From Candidatus Merdisoma merdipullorum (GTDB taxonomy: Bacteria > Bacillota > Clostridia > Lachnospirales > Lachnospiraceae), in the NCBI GenBank assembly GCA_018715645.1, contig DVLE01000046.1:28917-92916 (forward strand): DNA of 64,000 bases. Direction: 5' to 3'. A program made the position numbers and the translations under genes. A model generated the notes under the pieces. It was not told where the DNA came from. It saw only the letters and a list, made by a program, of their open reading frames with translations, and made no database searches. Shown in pieces: positions 25,416 through 34,237 of this stretch; position 1 is the stretch's first letter; every line of letters begins with the position of its first letter.

Positions 25416-26949
25416 GAAACCGACAGTACTAATGATTCTGGACGGCTATGGTCTCAATGAGAATCCGGAGGGCAACGCTATCGCTATGGCGGCTACGCCG
25501 GTCATGGATCAGCTTATGAAGGAGTATCCTTTCGTACAGGGAAATGCGAGTGGTCTGGCTGTGGGACTTCCTGACGGACAGATGGGAAATTCCGAGGTAG
25601 GCCATATGAATATGGGAGCGGGGCGTATCGTATATCAGGAGCTTACCCGCATCACCAAAGAGATTGAAGACGGAGACTTTTTTGAAAATGAGGCTCTTGT
25701 AGCGGCTGTGGAGAATGCGAAGGCAAAAGATTCTGCCCTTCATATGTTCGGCCTCGTGTCCGACGGAGGCGTGCACAGCCACAATACGCATATCTATGGA
25801 CTTCTGGAGCTGGCGAAGCGTCACGGACTTAAAAAGGTCTATGTACACTGCTTCCTGGACGGCCGCGACACGCCGCCCACATCCGGAAAGGACTATGTGC
25901 AGGAGCTTACCGATAAGATGAAAGAGCTGGGCGTCGGAGAAGTGGCGTCCGTTATGGGACGTTACTACGCGATGGACCGCGACAACCGCTGGGATCGTGT
26001 GGAGCTGGCCTACAAGGCGCTGACCAAGGGAGAGGGCGTCGAGGCTACAGATGGCGTGAGCGCCATCGCAGCTTCTTACGAGAAGGATGTCAATGATGAG
26101 TTTGTGGTGCCGGCAGTCGTGATGAAAGATGGAAAGCCTCTGGCGACGATCCAGGATGGCGACTCCGTTATCTTCTTCAACTTCCGTCCGGACCGTGCAA
26201 GAGAGATTTCCAGAGCCTTCTGCTGCGATGAGTTTACAGGCTTCCCGCGGGAGAAGAAGCTTGATCTGACTTACGTATGCTTTACCGAGTACGATCCGAC
26301 GATCCCGAACAAGCTGGTGGCCTTCCATAAAGTAGAGCTTCACAATACGTTCGGCGAATATCTGGCCGCCCACAATCTGACACAGGTTCGTCTGGCTGAG
26401 ACAGAGAAGTACGCGCATGTAACCTTCTTCTTTAACGGCGGCGTGGAGGAACCGAACAAGGGCGAGGATCGTATCCTTGTGAAGTCCCCGAAGGTGGCGA
26501 CCTACGACTTGCAGCCGGAGATGAGCGCGCCGGAAGTGTGCGACAAGCTGGTGGAGGCGATTAAGTCTGACAAGTATGATGTGATCATCATCAATTTTGC
26601 GAATCCCGACATGGTAGGCCATACGGGTGTGATTCCTGCGGCGGTGAAGGCCATTGAGACTGTGGACAGCTGCGTGGGACGCGCTGTGAAGGCTCTGAAG
26701 GAAGTGGACGGCCAGATGTTTATCTGCGCGGACCATGGCAATGCAGAGATGATGATTGACTATAAGACAGGCGAGCCCTGGACGGCTCATACCACCAATC
26801 CGGTTCCCTTTATCCTGGTAAATGCAGATCCGGCTTACGGTTTGAGAGAGGGCGGCTGCCTGGCAGATATTATCCCGACGCTGATTGAGCTGATGGGAAT
26901 GGAGCAGCCGAAGGAAATGACAGGAAAATCTCTCCTGGTGAGAAAGTAG
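25408..26949 (+). CDS. gpmI: 2,3-bisphosphoglycerate-independent phosphoglycerate mutase
   Basis: A 513-aa Mn-dependent enzyme interconverting 3- and 2-phosphoglycerate in glycolysis. The metal site DGYG (12-15), phosphoserine Ser62 ([12 protein letters not shown]), FLDGRDTPP, the [10 protein letters not shown] loop and the C-terminal HGNAEMM metal site are present. ATG 25408 lies inside the end of yajC with GGTGGAG upstream, so the two are coupled. secG follows after its own promoter. Confidence 0.96.
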   Translation: MSKKPTVLMILDGYGLNENPEGNAIAMAATPVMDQLMKEYPFVQGNASGLAVGLPDGQMGNSEVGHMNMGAGRIVYQELTRITKEIEDGDFFENEALVAAVENAKAKDSALHMFGLVSDGGVHSHNTHIYGLLELAKRHGLKKVYVHCFLDGRDTPPTSGKDYVQELTDKMKELGVGEVASVMGRYYAMDRDNRWDRVELAYKALTKGEGVEATDGVSAIAASYEKDVNDEFVVPAVVMKDGKPLATIQDGDSVIFFNFRPDRAREISRAFCCDEFTGFPREKKLDLTYVCFTEYDPTIPNKLVAFHKVELHNTFGEYLAAHNLTQVRLAETEKYAHVTFFFNGGVEEPNKGEDRILVKSPKVATYDLQPEMSAPEVCDKLVEAIKSDKYDVIIINFANPDMVGHTGVIPAAVKAIETVDSCVGRAVKALKEVDGQMFICADHGNAEMMIDYKTGEPWTAHTTNPVPFILVNADPAYGLREGGCLADIIPTLIELMGMEQPKEMTGKSLLVRK

Positions 26950-26971
26950 GAAACTTTTTCAGGGAACGGAC

Positions 26972-27000
26972 TTGATCCGGGAGAAAACCTGTGGTAGAAT
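26972..27000 (+). promoter_or_regulatory. Promoter of secG
   Basis: TTGATC (26972-26977), 17 bp, TAGAAT (26995-27000). Confidence 0.65.
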
Positions 27001-27029
27001 AACCCTGTTTGACCGTAGGAGGTGTAATC

Positions 27030-27266
27030 GTGGGTATTTTCAGAATTATTTTGACGGTTCTGTTTGTTTTGGTATGTATCGCTCTGACTGTGGTTGTACT
27101 GATGCAGGAGGGAAAGTCCTCCGGACTGGGAGCGATCGCAGGCGGCAACTCCTTCTGGGAGCAGAATAAGGGACGTTCCGCGGAAGGAAAGATCGTGCTG
27201 GCGACAAAGATACTGGCAGTGGCATTTATCGTGCTGGCTTTGGTACTGAATCTGAACCTGATTTAA
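27030..27266 (+). CDS. secG: Preprotein translocase subunit SecG
   Basis: A 78-aa protein of the SecYEG channel. Two hydrophobic helices flank the conserved cytosolic turn LMQEGKSSGLGAI-GG. TAGGAGGTG upstream of GTG 27030 fixes the start. secG followed by rnr and smpB is a common Firmicutes order. Confidence 0.93.
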   Translation: MGIFRIILTVLFVLVCIALTVVVLMQEGKSSGLGAIAGGNSFWEQNKGRSAEGKIVLATKILAVAFIVLALVLNLNLI

Positions 27267-27343
27267 AAAGATACAGGTCGTACTCTGACGCGGACATTGG
27301 GCGCTCAGAATGTGATTTGTACAGTTAAAGAGAGAAACATACA

Positions 27344-27374
27344 AAAGCACTCCCGGAGATTCCGAGGGTGCTTT
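27344..27374 (+). terminator. Probable terminator after secG
   Basis: AAAGCACTCCCGGA pairs with TCCGAGGGTGCTTT (one wobble, one mismatch) over GAT. The T-run is short, so read-through to rnr is likely. Confidence 0.5.
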
Positions 27375-27440
27375 GTGCTTCTGCGGGACTTTTCCTGTGC
27401 CTGCCTGAAGAAACAAAAGCTGGAGGATGCCCTGTGAAAT

Positions 27441-29555
27441 ATGGAACACAAGACCTTTGAAGAAAGAAAGAAAATTATATATGAATTTATCTGCGACCGG
27501 CATTATGTGCCGATGAAGCAAAAAGAGCTGGCGATGATTCTCCAGGTGGCGAAGGAGGACCGGGAGGAGCTTGGAAAAGTGCTGGACGAGCTTTTGAGCG
27601 AGGGAAAGATAGAGCTTTCCAAGCGGGGCCGCTACAGCAAAGCCCAGCCCCGGAAGGCCGTTGGAATCTTCACAAGCCATGCCAGAGGCTTCGGCTTCGT
27701 ATCCGTGGAGGGGCAGGAGCAGGATATTTTTATCGGCGAAAACGACACGGGCGACGCCTTCCTTGGAGATACGGTGGAAGTCGTGATCAAGGGACGGGGA
27801 GGCCGCCGGCCGGAAGGCGTGGTGACGAAGATTCTGTCCCACAGCGTGACGGAGGTGATCGGAACCTTTGAGCGGAGCAAAAACTTTGGCTTTGTGATCC
27901 CGGATAACCAGCGGATCAACCGGGACATCTTTATTCCGCTGGAACGGACAAGGGGAGCCGTCACAGGGCAGAAAGTGACGGCTGAGATCATGGACTATGG
28001 CAGAGGACGGAAAAGTCCGGAGGGACGCATCACGCAGATTCTTGGCGAGGCCTCGGATCCGGAGACAGAGGTTCTGTCGCTGATTTTGGCTTATGGACTT
28101 CCCACAGACTTCCCGGAACGTGTGGAAAATCAGGCGAAGCGGGTGGCGAAGCCTGTATCGGAGGCTGACCGGGAAGGGCGCCTCGATCTGCGCGGGGAGG
28201 TCTGCGTCACGATTGACGGAGAGGATGCGAAGGATCTGGACGACGCCGTCTCCCTGCGCCGGGAAGGCGAGCATTATCTTCTGGGCGTTCACATCGCGGA
28301 CGTGGCCAACTATGTGCAGGAGAACAGCGCTCTGGACTGGGAGGCCCGCGAGCGGGGGACCAGCGTCTATCTGGCGGACCGGGTGATTCCGATGCTGCCC
28401 CGGACTCTTTCCAATGGGATCTGCTCGCTGAATCAGGGGGAGGACCGGCTGGCTCTGAGCTGTATCATGACCATTGACGAGAAGGGAAAGATCGTCGGAC
28501 ACCGACTGGCGGAGACTGTGATTCGCGTGAACCGGCGCTTAAGCTATACAGGCGTGCAGAAAGTCCTGGACGGCGAAGAGACCGAGCGGTCTGCGTATCC
28601 GGAGCTTGTGCCGATGCTGCTGGAGATGGAAAAGGTATCGGAGCTGCTCCGTAAAAGACGCAGAAAGCGGGGCTCCATTGATTTTGATTTTCCGGAGACG
28701 AAGGTGGTTCTGGATGAAAAAGGGCATGTGCTGGATATTCGTCCTTATGAGAGAAATACGGCCACGCGGCTCATCGAGGATTTTATGCTGGCGGCCAACG
28801 AGACTGTAGCGGAGGATTACTACTGGCAGGCGCAGCCCTTTGTGTACCGGGTACATGAGAAGCCGGACGCGGATCGGATGCAGAAGCTGGGAATCTTTAT
28901 TCGGAATTTCGGTTATCGTCTGCGGACGGCCGGAGACGAGGTGCATCCGGGAGAGATCCAGAAGCTCCTGGACCGAATCGCGGGGACGCCGGAGGAGGCC
29001 ATGCTCAGCCGTCTTACGCTGCGGTCTATGAAAAGGGCTCAATATGCCACAGACTGTACCGGCCATTTTGGACTTGCGGCTCCCTATTACTGTCATTTCA
29101 CGTCGCCCATTCGGCGCTATCCGGATCTGCAGATCCACCGCATTATCAAGGAAAATCTGCGGGGACGTCTGAACAGGGAACGTATAGAGCATTATGAGTC
29201 GCTCCTGCCTGAAGTGGCGAAGCATTCCGGCGAGATGGAGCGGCGGGCCGACGAGGCGGAACGGGAGACTGTGAAGCTGAAAAAGGTAGAGTATATGGAG
29301 GCCCATACCGGAGAGGAATACGACGGCGTTATTTCCGGCATCACAGCCCATGGCCTGTATGTGGAGCTTGCAAACACGGTGGAAGGGCTTGTACACGTGA
29401 ATTCTCTGAAGGATGATTTTTATGAGTACGACGAGGCGGTAAGCGAGCTCAGGGGCGCCCATACGGGCTATGCCTACCATCTGGGCGAAAAGGTGCGTAT
29501 TCGTGTAAAAGGCGCAGACCGCCTCTGCCGCACGATTGATTTTGAATTACTCTGA
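27441..29555 (+). CDS. rnr: Ribonuclease R
   Basis: A 704-aa 3'-5' exoribonuclease of the RNase II family that degrades structured RNA and tmRNA-tagged mRNAs. In order: helix-turn-helix-like N-terminus, two cold-shock domains ([25 protein letters not shown]), the RNB domain with the metal-site [15 protein letters not shown] (about 258-272) and [13 protein letters not shown], and a C-terminal S1 domain ([19 protein letters not shown]). It sits just before smpB, fitting its role in trans-translation. Confidence 0.96.
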   Translation: MEHKTFEERKKIIYEFICDRHYVPMKQKELAMILQVAKEDREELGKVLDELLSEGKIELSKRGRYSKAQPRKAVGIFTSHARGFGFVSVEGQEQDIFIGENDTGDAFLGDTVEVVIKGRGGRRPEGVVTKILSHSVTEVIGTFERSKNFGFVIPDNQRINRDIFIPLERTRGAVTGQKVTAEIMDYGRGRKSPEGRITQILGEASDPETEVLSLILAYGLPTDFPERVENQAKRVAKPVSEADREGRLDLRGEVCVTIDGEDAKDLDDAVSLRREGEHYLLGVHIADVANYVQENSALDWEARERGTSVYLADRVIPMLPRTLSNGICSLNQGEDRLALSCIMTIDEKGKIVGHRLAETVIRVNRRLSYTGVQKVLDGEETERSAYPELVPMLLEMEKVSELLRKRRRKRGSIDFDFPETKVVLDEKGHVLDIRPYERNTATRLIEDFMLAANETVAEDYYWQAQPFVYRVHEKPDADRMQKLGIFIRNFGYRLRTAGDEVHPGEIQKLLDRIAGTPEEAMLSRLTLRSMKRAQYATDCTGHFGLAAPYYCHFTSPIRRYPDLQIHRIIKENLRGRLNRERIEHYESLLPEVAKHSGEMERRADEAERETVKLKKVEYMEAHTGEEYDGVISGITAHGLYVELANTVEGLVHVNSLKDDFYEYDEAVSELRGAHTGYAYHLGEKVRIRVKGADRLCRTIDFELL

Positions 29556-29626
29556 AAAGCGGCTTCTGCCGGGACCGGCAGCAAGGGTTTTTCGGAAGGG
29601 ATAGAGAACAAAGGAGCTTTGGAATT

Positions 29627-30094
29627 ATGGGGAAGGATAACTTTAAGCTGATTGCCAACAACAAGAAGGCGTATCATGATTATTTTATTGACGACACCTA
29701 TGAGGCGGGGATTTCTTTGGCCGGAACCGAGGTAAAATCCGTCCGCATGGGAAAGTGCAGCATCAAGGAAGCCTTTGTCAAGGTGGAAAAGAATGAAGAA
29801 GTGTATGTCTACGGTATGCACATCAGTCCGTATGAAAAGGGAAATATTTTCAACAAGGATCCGCTTCGTCCCCGGAAGCTGCTTCTTCACAAATACGAGA
29901 TCCGCAAAATCGCCGGGAAAGCTGCTGAGAAAGGCTATACACTGGTTCCGCTGCGGGTATACCTGAAGGGAAGTCTCGTAAAGGTGGAGATAGGACTGGC
30001 AAGGGGTAAGAAGCTTTATGACAAGCGGCAGGATATTGCGAAAAAGGATCAGCGCAGGGAAGCGGAGAAGGAATTTAAGGTCAGAAACCTATAA
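29627..30094 (+). CDS. smpB: SsrA-binding protein SmpB
   Basis: A 155-aa tmRNA partner. [29 protein letters not shown] and the C-terminal [11 protein letters not shown] tail are classical. GAACAAAGGAGC precedes the ATG. Its RNA partner ssrA is at 42285-42621, so both core trans-translation factors are in this window. Confidence 0.97.
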   Translation: MGKDNFKLIANNKKAYHDYFIDDTYEAGISLAGTEVKSVRMGKCSIKEAFVKVEKNEEVYVYGMHISPYEKGNIFNKDPLRPRKLLLHKYEIRKIAGKAAEKGYTLVPLRVYLKGSLVKVEIGLARGKKLYDKRQDIAKKDQRREAEKEFKVRNL

Positions 30095-30111
30095 AACAGG
30101 AAAATGTTAGA

Positions 30112-30162
30112 AAGTGTTATGAAGCCTGCAATAAAGTGTTATAATTGTGATAAAAAGTGTTA
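30112..30162 (+). promoter_or_regulatory. Three AAGTGTTA direct repeats over a promoter before metV
   Basis: AAGTGTTA occurs at 30112-30119, 30134-30141 and 30155-30162, spaced 22 and 21 bp (two helical turns). The middle copy runs into an extended -10 (TGTTATAAT, -10 at 30140-30145; weak -35 TTATGA 30117-30122). Same-face repeats suggest binding of a dedicated regulator. Confidence 0.55.
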
Positions 30163-30180
30163 AAAAAAGAAAATTACGAC

Positions 30181-30208
30181 TTGATTTCCTGGGAAAATGT
30201 ATTAAAAT
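30181..30208 (+). promoter_or_regulatory. Second possible promoter of metV-metF
   Basis: TTGATT (30181-30186), 16 bp, TAAAAT (30203-30208), closer to metV than the repeat-covered promoter. Confidence 0.45.
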
Positions 30209-30259
30209 ATTTGATATAGCGTCGTCTCCATGACGGCGGGGGAAGAAGGAGAGAATATC

Positions 30260-30907
30260 ATGATTATCACACAGAAAAAGCCCATCGAAGAACTGATGGC
30301 AATGATCGGCGATGCACAGAAGATCGCGATCCTGGGCTGCGGAAGCTGCGCTACGGCCTGCGCTACCGGAGGCGAAAAAGAGGTGGCCGAGCTCAAAGCG
30401 TATCTGGAGTCCCAGGGAAAGACCGTAGTGGCAACCGGAATGGCAGACTACTGCTGTATGAACATGGGCGTGAAGACGGCTATGAAGAAGCTGACTGCAG
30501 CGGGACCGGACGCGGTTGTCTGTATGTCCTGCGGAGACGGCGTTCAGGTGGCTGCGAACCACAGTCCGGCTCCGGTTTATCCCTCCAATAACACGATGTT
30601 CCTGGGCGAAGCCGTTCGCTTTGGTCTTTTTGAGGAAGCCTGTCATCTCTGCGGCGACTGCGTGCTGGGAACCACAGGAGGAATCTGCCCGATTTCCCGC
30701 TGCGCGAAATCCCTGGTGAACGGTCCCTGCGGCGGACAGAAGAACGGAAAATGCGAGGTCAATCCGGAGAACGACTGCGCGTGGATTATGATTTACAAGC
30801 GTCTGGAATCCTTAGGACAGCTTGACAAGCTGTCAAAGAGGAGACAGGACAAAGGATATGAGAAGGTTGCATATCCCAGAACAATTAATATTAGGGGGAA
30901 CAAGTAA
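30260..30907 (+). CDS. metV: MetV, partner subunit of methylenetetrahydrofolate reductase
   Basis: A 215-aa cysteine-rich protein of the MetV / MTHFR C-terminal family. It contains CGSCATACATGG, YCCMNMG, MSCGDGVQ, a second cluster CHLCGDCVLGTTGGICPISRCAKS and NGPCGGQKNGKCEV, suggesting iron-sulfur or zinc sites. In acetogens MetV pairs with MetF in electron transfer to methylene-THF. GAAGGAGAG supports ATG 30260. The stop overlaps the ATG of metF, giving an obligate pair. Confidence 0.88.
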   Translation: MIITQKKPIEELMAMIGDAQKIAILGCGSCATACATGGEKEVAELKAYLESQGKTVVATGMADYCCMNMGVKTAMKKLTAAGPDAVVCMSCGDGVQVAANHSPAPVYPSNNTMFLGEAVRFGLFEEACHLCGDCVLGTTGGICPISRCAKSLVNGPCGGQKNGKCEVNPENDCAWIMIYKRLESLGQLDKLSKRRQDKGYEKVAYPRTINIRGNK

Positions 30908-31833
30908 TGGGAATGTTGGAAAAAGCGCTGGAAAGCGGAAAATTTGGTGTAACCGTTGAGATGGCTCCCCCCAAGGGATATGATTTCACAGAGCAGATGG
31001 AGGCAGCCGAGCTTCTGAAGGGAAAGGTGCATGGCGTCAATGTGACGGATATGCAGTCAGCCTGTCTGAAGGCATCCTCTCTGGGACTTTGCATCAAGCT
31101 GAAGCAGGCAGGTCTTGATCCCATCGTCCAGGTAACAGGACGTGACCGGAGCCGTATGGGTATCATGGGCGATATGCTTTCTGCAGCGGCCTTTGGTATC
31201 GACACGATGCTGGCTCTGACCGGCGACCATCCGACCGTCGGCGACTGCAAGCAGTCCAAGCCGGTTTACGATCTGGATTCCGTAGGTATCCTGCATATGC
31301 TGTCGGCTATGGAAGCGACAGACCGGGACTGCGGCGGAAATGAGCTGGAAGGAGGAGCTCCGACCTTCTACAAGGGCGCTGTTGTAACGCCTGTATACGA
31401 TCCGCTTCCCTTGCAGATCAATAAGCTGCGCCAGAAGGTGGAAGCAGGCGCGCAGTATATTCAGACGCAGGGTATTTTTGATCTTGAAAGCCTGAAGCGC
31501 TTCATGGACGAGGTGGACAAGGCTGGCATCAAGACGCATATCATGGCCGGAATCATTCCGCTGAAGGCTGCAGGAATGGCCAAGTATATGAATGAGAACG
31601 TACCCGGCATCGCAGTGCCGCAGGATATGATTGACCGTCTGGCTGCCGCTGCGGCTGAAGGAAAGGCGAAAGGCGTCAAAGGACTTCCCACGCAGCTCGG
31701 TATCGAGATGGCAGCCGAGATGATCGCGAAGATCAAAGACGAGGGAATCTGCGACGGCGTACATATCATGGCTATCGGCGCGGAGAAGAATGTGCCGAAG
31801 ATTCTGGAAAAAGCAGGACTCACCATCGAGTAA
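30907..31833 (+). CDS. metF: Methylenetetrahydrofolate reductase
   Basis: A 308-aa TIM-barrel flavoprotein that reduces 5,10-methylene-THF to 5-methyl-THF for methionine synthesis or the Wood-Ljungdahl methyl branch. GVTVEMAPPKGYDF at the N-terminus, QVTGRDRSRMGIMGDMLSA, LALTGDHPTVGD and GAQYIQTQGIFD are family blocks. It lies directly behind metV and is closed by a strong terminator. Confidence 0.93.
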   Translation: MGMLEKALESGKFGVTVEMAPPKGYDFTEQMEAAELLKGKVHGVNVTDMQSACLKASSLGLCIKLKQAGLDPIVQVTGRDRSRMGIMGDMLSAAAFGIDTMLALTGDHPTVGDCKQSKPVYDLDSVGILHMLSAMEATDRDCGGNELEGGAPTFYKGAVVTPVYDPLPLQINKLRQKVEAGAQYIQTQGIFDLESLKRFMDEVDKAGIKTHIMAGIIPLKAAGMAKYMNENVPGIAVPQDMIDRLAAAAAEGKAKGVKGLPTQLGIEMAAEMIAKIKDEGICDGVHIMAIGAEKNVPKILEKAGLTIE

Positions 31834-31868
31834 ATAAAAGGAAACTTTGAAAAGGGACCTTTGCGGGA

Positions 31869-31903
31869 ATAAGCCTTCCGGTTATACCGGAAGGCTTATT
31901 TTT
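31869..31903. terminator. Terminator between convergent metF and the sensor kinase
   Basis: A perfect 14-bp stem (31869-31882 with 31886-31899) with loop TAT and a T-run toward the right. The stop codon of the leftward kinase gene (31882-31884) lies at the loop, so the stem includes the end of that coding region. Confidence 0.9.
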
Positions 31904-33300
31904 ATGCTGTGGCAGACGTCTTTTTGAAGCTCAAATTCAAGCCGGCCACCGTGCGCTTCCACGATCTGCTTCACAATGCGAAGTCCCATAACGTGCGGGC
32001 CGGTATGGGGGATCTGCTTCGCGCCGGATCGCGGAGCGGGGGTGTCTCCTGCGGCAGGAGAAGAAGCCGGACGGTAAAGGGTTTTGATTACAGACACAGG
32101 GATGCCGCTTCCTGTATCGGAAAAACGAAGCACAGCCATGCCGGATGCAAGAGCAGCCTGAATCCGAATCAGACAGCCCTGCGGATTGTGGCGGATGCTG
32201 TTGCCCGTGAGATTGCGGAAGGCGCGGGACAGAAGATCGGCGTCCGCCTGTATGGTGACGCCTTCCATTTCGGGAGAGATGTCTATCTCAAGCTGGAAGC
32301 TTTCTGGCAGGCCGTTGTTGATGTGCCAGGCAGCCAGACTCCGGATGAGAGCGGCGGGCGAACAGGCAGCGGGACGTAAGGGATAAGAGCCGTATTCCAG
32401 TTTGGAGGTCAGATTCAGGTCAGCAATGAGATTCCGAATCTGCACGCTGTTTTCCCGGATCGACGCGGCCTCCTTCTGTCCTTCAGAGTCCAGAGAAGGA
32501 TTTTTTTCCAGACTGTCCGCGTGTCCCATGATCAGGGAAAGGGGCGTGCGGATGTCGTGGGAGACGCCGGAGATCCATTCAGTCCGGGCATTGTCCCGCT
32601 TGTCGAGCGCCAGCTTCTGCCGGAACAGAAGAATGGAGGCGTCGTTCAGCTTTCTGGCCAGGGTAGCGGTCGCTCCCCGTTCCGGGAGATTTAAGGGTTT
32701 TTGGTAGTGCAGGTTTTCAATTCCGCCTGCAATGGTTTTCATAGAAGTATATAGGCGGGAACCGAAAAAGACGGAGAGAAATATCACCATAAGCAGATTG
32801 CAGAGGAGATAGGCCCCAAAGTAGGCGGGAAGGGACTTAAGGGTGGATACGTTTATCGCCATATCATATTTGGCCAGAGAGTCCTTAGCGCCGGCTATGA
32901 CGAAAAGGCCATCGGGGTGTTCCCATACCTTTACCGGGTAGTCTTTCAGATACCAGCGCGTCATGGAGGCAATGTCGCTAAGGGAGTAGGAAAGCGGAAT
33001 CTCATCCGGAAGATTTCTGCTCCAGACTACGCTGCCCTGCTGGTCGATCAGCATGGCAAAGGCATAGTTCGCGTCGATCTGTTCGGCGGCTTCGGCGGAA
33101 AGGGCATATTCATCCCCATCCCATACCAGAGATTCGGAAAGCCGCGCAATTCGCCAGCTATAGTAACTTTCGTCAGCCTTGTACATATTTTCCCGCACCA
33201 GATAGACGAAGAAAAAAAGGATGTTCATACCAAGGACAAGGCAGACAGTCAGGATGGCCGTCATAATATACCGGCGGCAGATCTTCAGAAGGTCCTTCAT
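31882..33300 (-). CDS. Sensor histidine kinase (antimicrobial-peptide-responsive type)
   Basis: A 472-aa membrane kinase. Helix 1 (about 11-34), an external sensor loop (about 35-158) and helix 2 (about 159-180) are followed by a linker, the phospho-acceptor SGVSHDIRTPLSLIMGHAD with His248, the N-box NLTGNSIRHNPQG, DTGSGIP and the G2 box. GGGGGAG lies upstream of ATG 33300, which overlaps the regulator stop by 4 bp. The architecture resembles CprK/SpaK-type kinases next to lantibiotic-protection transporters. The shared DNA box near the ABC operon supports this, but the ligand is inferred. Confidence 0.88.
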   Translation of the reverse strand: MKDLLKICRRYIMTAILTVCLVLGMNILFFFVYLVRENMYKADESYYSWRIARLSESLVWDGDEYALSAEAAEQIDANYAFAMLIDQQGSVVWSRNLPDEIPLSYSLSDIASMTRWYLKDYPVKVWEHPDGLFVIAGAKDSLAKYDMAINVSTLKSLPAYFGAYLLCNLLMVIFLSVFFGSRLYTSMKTIAGGIENLHYQKPLNLPERGATATLARKLNDASILLFRQKLALDKRDNARTEWISGVSHDIRTPLSLIMGHADSLEKNPSLDSEGQKEAASIRENSVQIRNLIADLNLTSKLEYGSYPLRPAACSPAALIRSLAAWHINNGLPESFQLEIDISPEMEGVTIQADADLLSRAFRNLTGNSIRHNPQGCLIRIQAALASGMAVLRFSDTGSGIPVSVIKTLYRPASSPAAGDTPAPRSGAKQIPHTGPHVMGLRIVKQIVEAHGGRLEFELQKDVCHSIKISLPV

Positions 33301-34016
33301 TCCGTCTCCCCCTTTTCCAGACGGTAGCCGATCCCGCGGGCGGTAAGCAGCCACCTGGGATGAGAGGGATCTGCTTCAATCTTCTCCCGAAGCCGCCGTA
33401 TGTGTACCATCAGAGTGTTTTCATAGGTATAATAACCGTCGCCCCAGACTGCGTCGCAGAGGGCGTCGAAGGTCACGATTCTGCCGCGGTTCTCATAAAG
33501 CTTTTTCAGAATCAGCAGTTCTTTGGCTGTCAGGGAGCTTTCTCCCTGGGGAGAGCTTACGGTTCCACGGTCAAAATGCACGCTCCTGTCTCCGAGCGTG
33601 AGTATAGTCTCTCCGCTTCTGGCGCCGGGGCCGGACAGATAAGTTCTGCGGATAATCGCCGCAAGGCGGAGCGTCAGCTCCTTTGGCAGAAAGGGTTTCG
33701 TCAGATAGTCGTCCGCTCCCAGTCCAAGCCCCAGAAGTCTGTCGTTGTCCTGATCTCTTGCGGACAGAAAGAGAATCGGAAGATCCGCCTGCACGCGGAA
33801 TTCCTGAAACAGGGAAAAGCCGTCGCCGTCGGGCAGCATAACATCCAGGATGATAAGATCCGGCGTCTCTGCGGCGAAGACTTCCCGTGCGCTTTTGCAG
33901 TCCGAGGCTGTGCGAAGGAATTGATAGCCTTCTTTTTGAAGGATAGAGGTGAGCATATCCAGAAGCTGCTGGTTGTCGTCTATGATTAAGATTCTGCATT
34001 CATATATGTGATTCAT
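33297..34016 (-). CDS. OmpR-family response regulator
   Basis: A 239-aa regulator. Receiver: acidic pair DD13-14 region (ILIIDDNQQ), phospho-acceptor Asp58 (LIILDVMLPDGDGF), LSARDQ and the conserved Lys in DDYLTKPF. The C-terminal winged helix has LTAKELLILKKLYENRGRIVTFDALCDAVWG and VHIRRLREKIE. ATG 34016 (MNHIYECRIL) is preferred; the longer frame to 34094 crosses the promoter. It probably binds the TTAAGG direct repeats at 34110-34126 and 39654-39670. Confidence 0.92.
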   Translation of the reverse strand: MNHIYECRILIIDDNQQLLDMLTSILQKEGYQFLRTASDCKSAREVFAAETPDLIILDVMLPDGDGFSLFQEFRVQADLPILFLSARDQDNDRLLGLGLGADDYLTKPFLPKELTLRLAAIIRRTYLSGPGARSGETILTLGDRSVHFDRGTVSSPQGESSLTAKELLILKKLYENRGRIVTFDALCDAVWGDGYYTYENTLMVHIRRLREKIEADPSHPRWLLTARGIGYRLEKGETE

Positions 34017-34065
34017 CTGCAAGCCTGCCTTTCCGCTCCTGCAGCGAGGACAGGAGTCTGATTTG

Positions 34066-34071
34066 AGTATA
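34066..34071 (-). promoter_or_regulatory. -10 element of the two-component operon
   Basis: On the minus strand TATACT, 50 bp before the regulator start, with no good -35 (ATGCAT), consistent with an activated promoter. Confidence 0.5.
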
Positions 34072-34109
34072 GCCCAAATTCCCGGAAAATGCATTGGTTT
34101 TCGGGCAAT

Positions 34110-34126
34110 TTAAGGTAAAATTAAGG
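34110..34126 (+). promoter_or_regulatory. TTAAGG direct-repeat box near the two-component promoter
   Basis: TTAAGG-TAAAA-TTAAGG, two hexamers 11 bp apart, the form bound by OmpR-family dimers. The same box, with one changed base in the second hexamer, precedes the ABC operon at 39654-39670. It lies between the leftward regulator and the rightward dipeptidase, so it could act on either. Confidence 0.65.
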
Positions 34127-34174
34127 AGGAGCTTGTGAACGCGGCAAGCGGGGACGCGGCAGGCAAAGAAACAG

Positions 34175-34203
34175 GTGAATTGTTTTTCCGGATCTGTTAT
34201 AAT
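34175..34203 (+). promoter_or_regulatory. Promoter of the dipeptidase gene
   Basis: An extended -10 TGTTATAAT (TATAAT 34198-34203) with a weak -35 GTGAAT (34175-34180), 17-bp spacer. It rules out the ATG at 34175 as the gene start. Confidence 0.6.
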
Positions 34204-34237
34204 AGAAAAAATGATAGCAGAAAGGAAAGGACAGCTT

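Noticed and set aside
25429..26790. Long open frame on the minus strand opposite gpmI (453 codons)
   Set aside because: A shadow of the GC-rich gpmI codons; no ribosome site and a composition unlike real proteins. The same applies to the long antisense frames over carB, thiI and rnr.
30107..30259. SAM riboswitch or T-box before metV
   Set aside because: No T-box sequence, kink-turn or terminator was found; only the AAGTGTTA repeats and promoters are visible.
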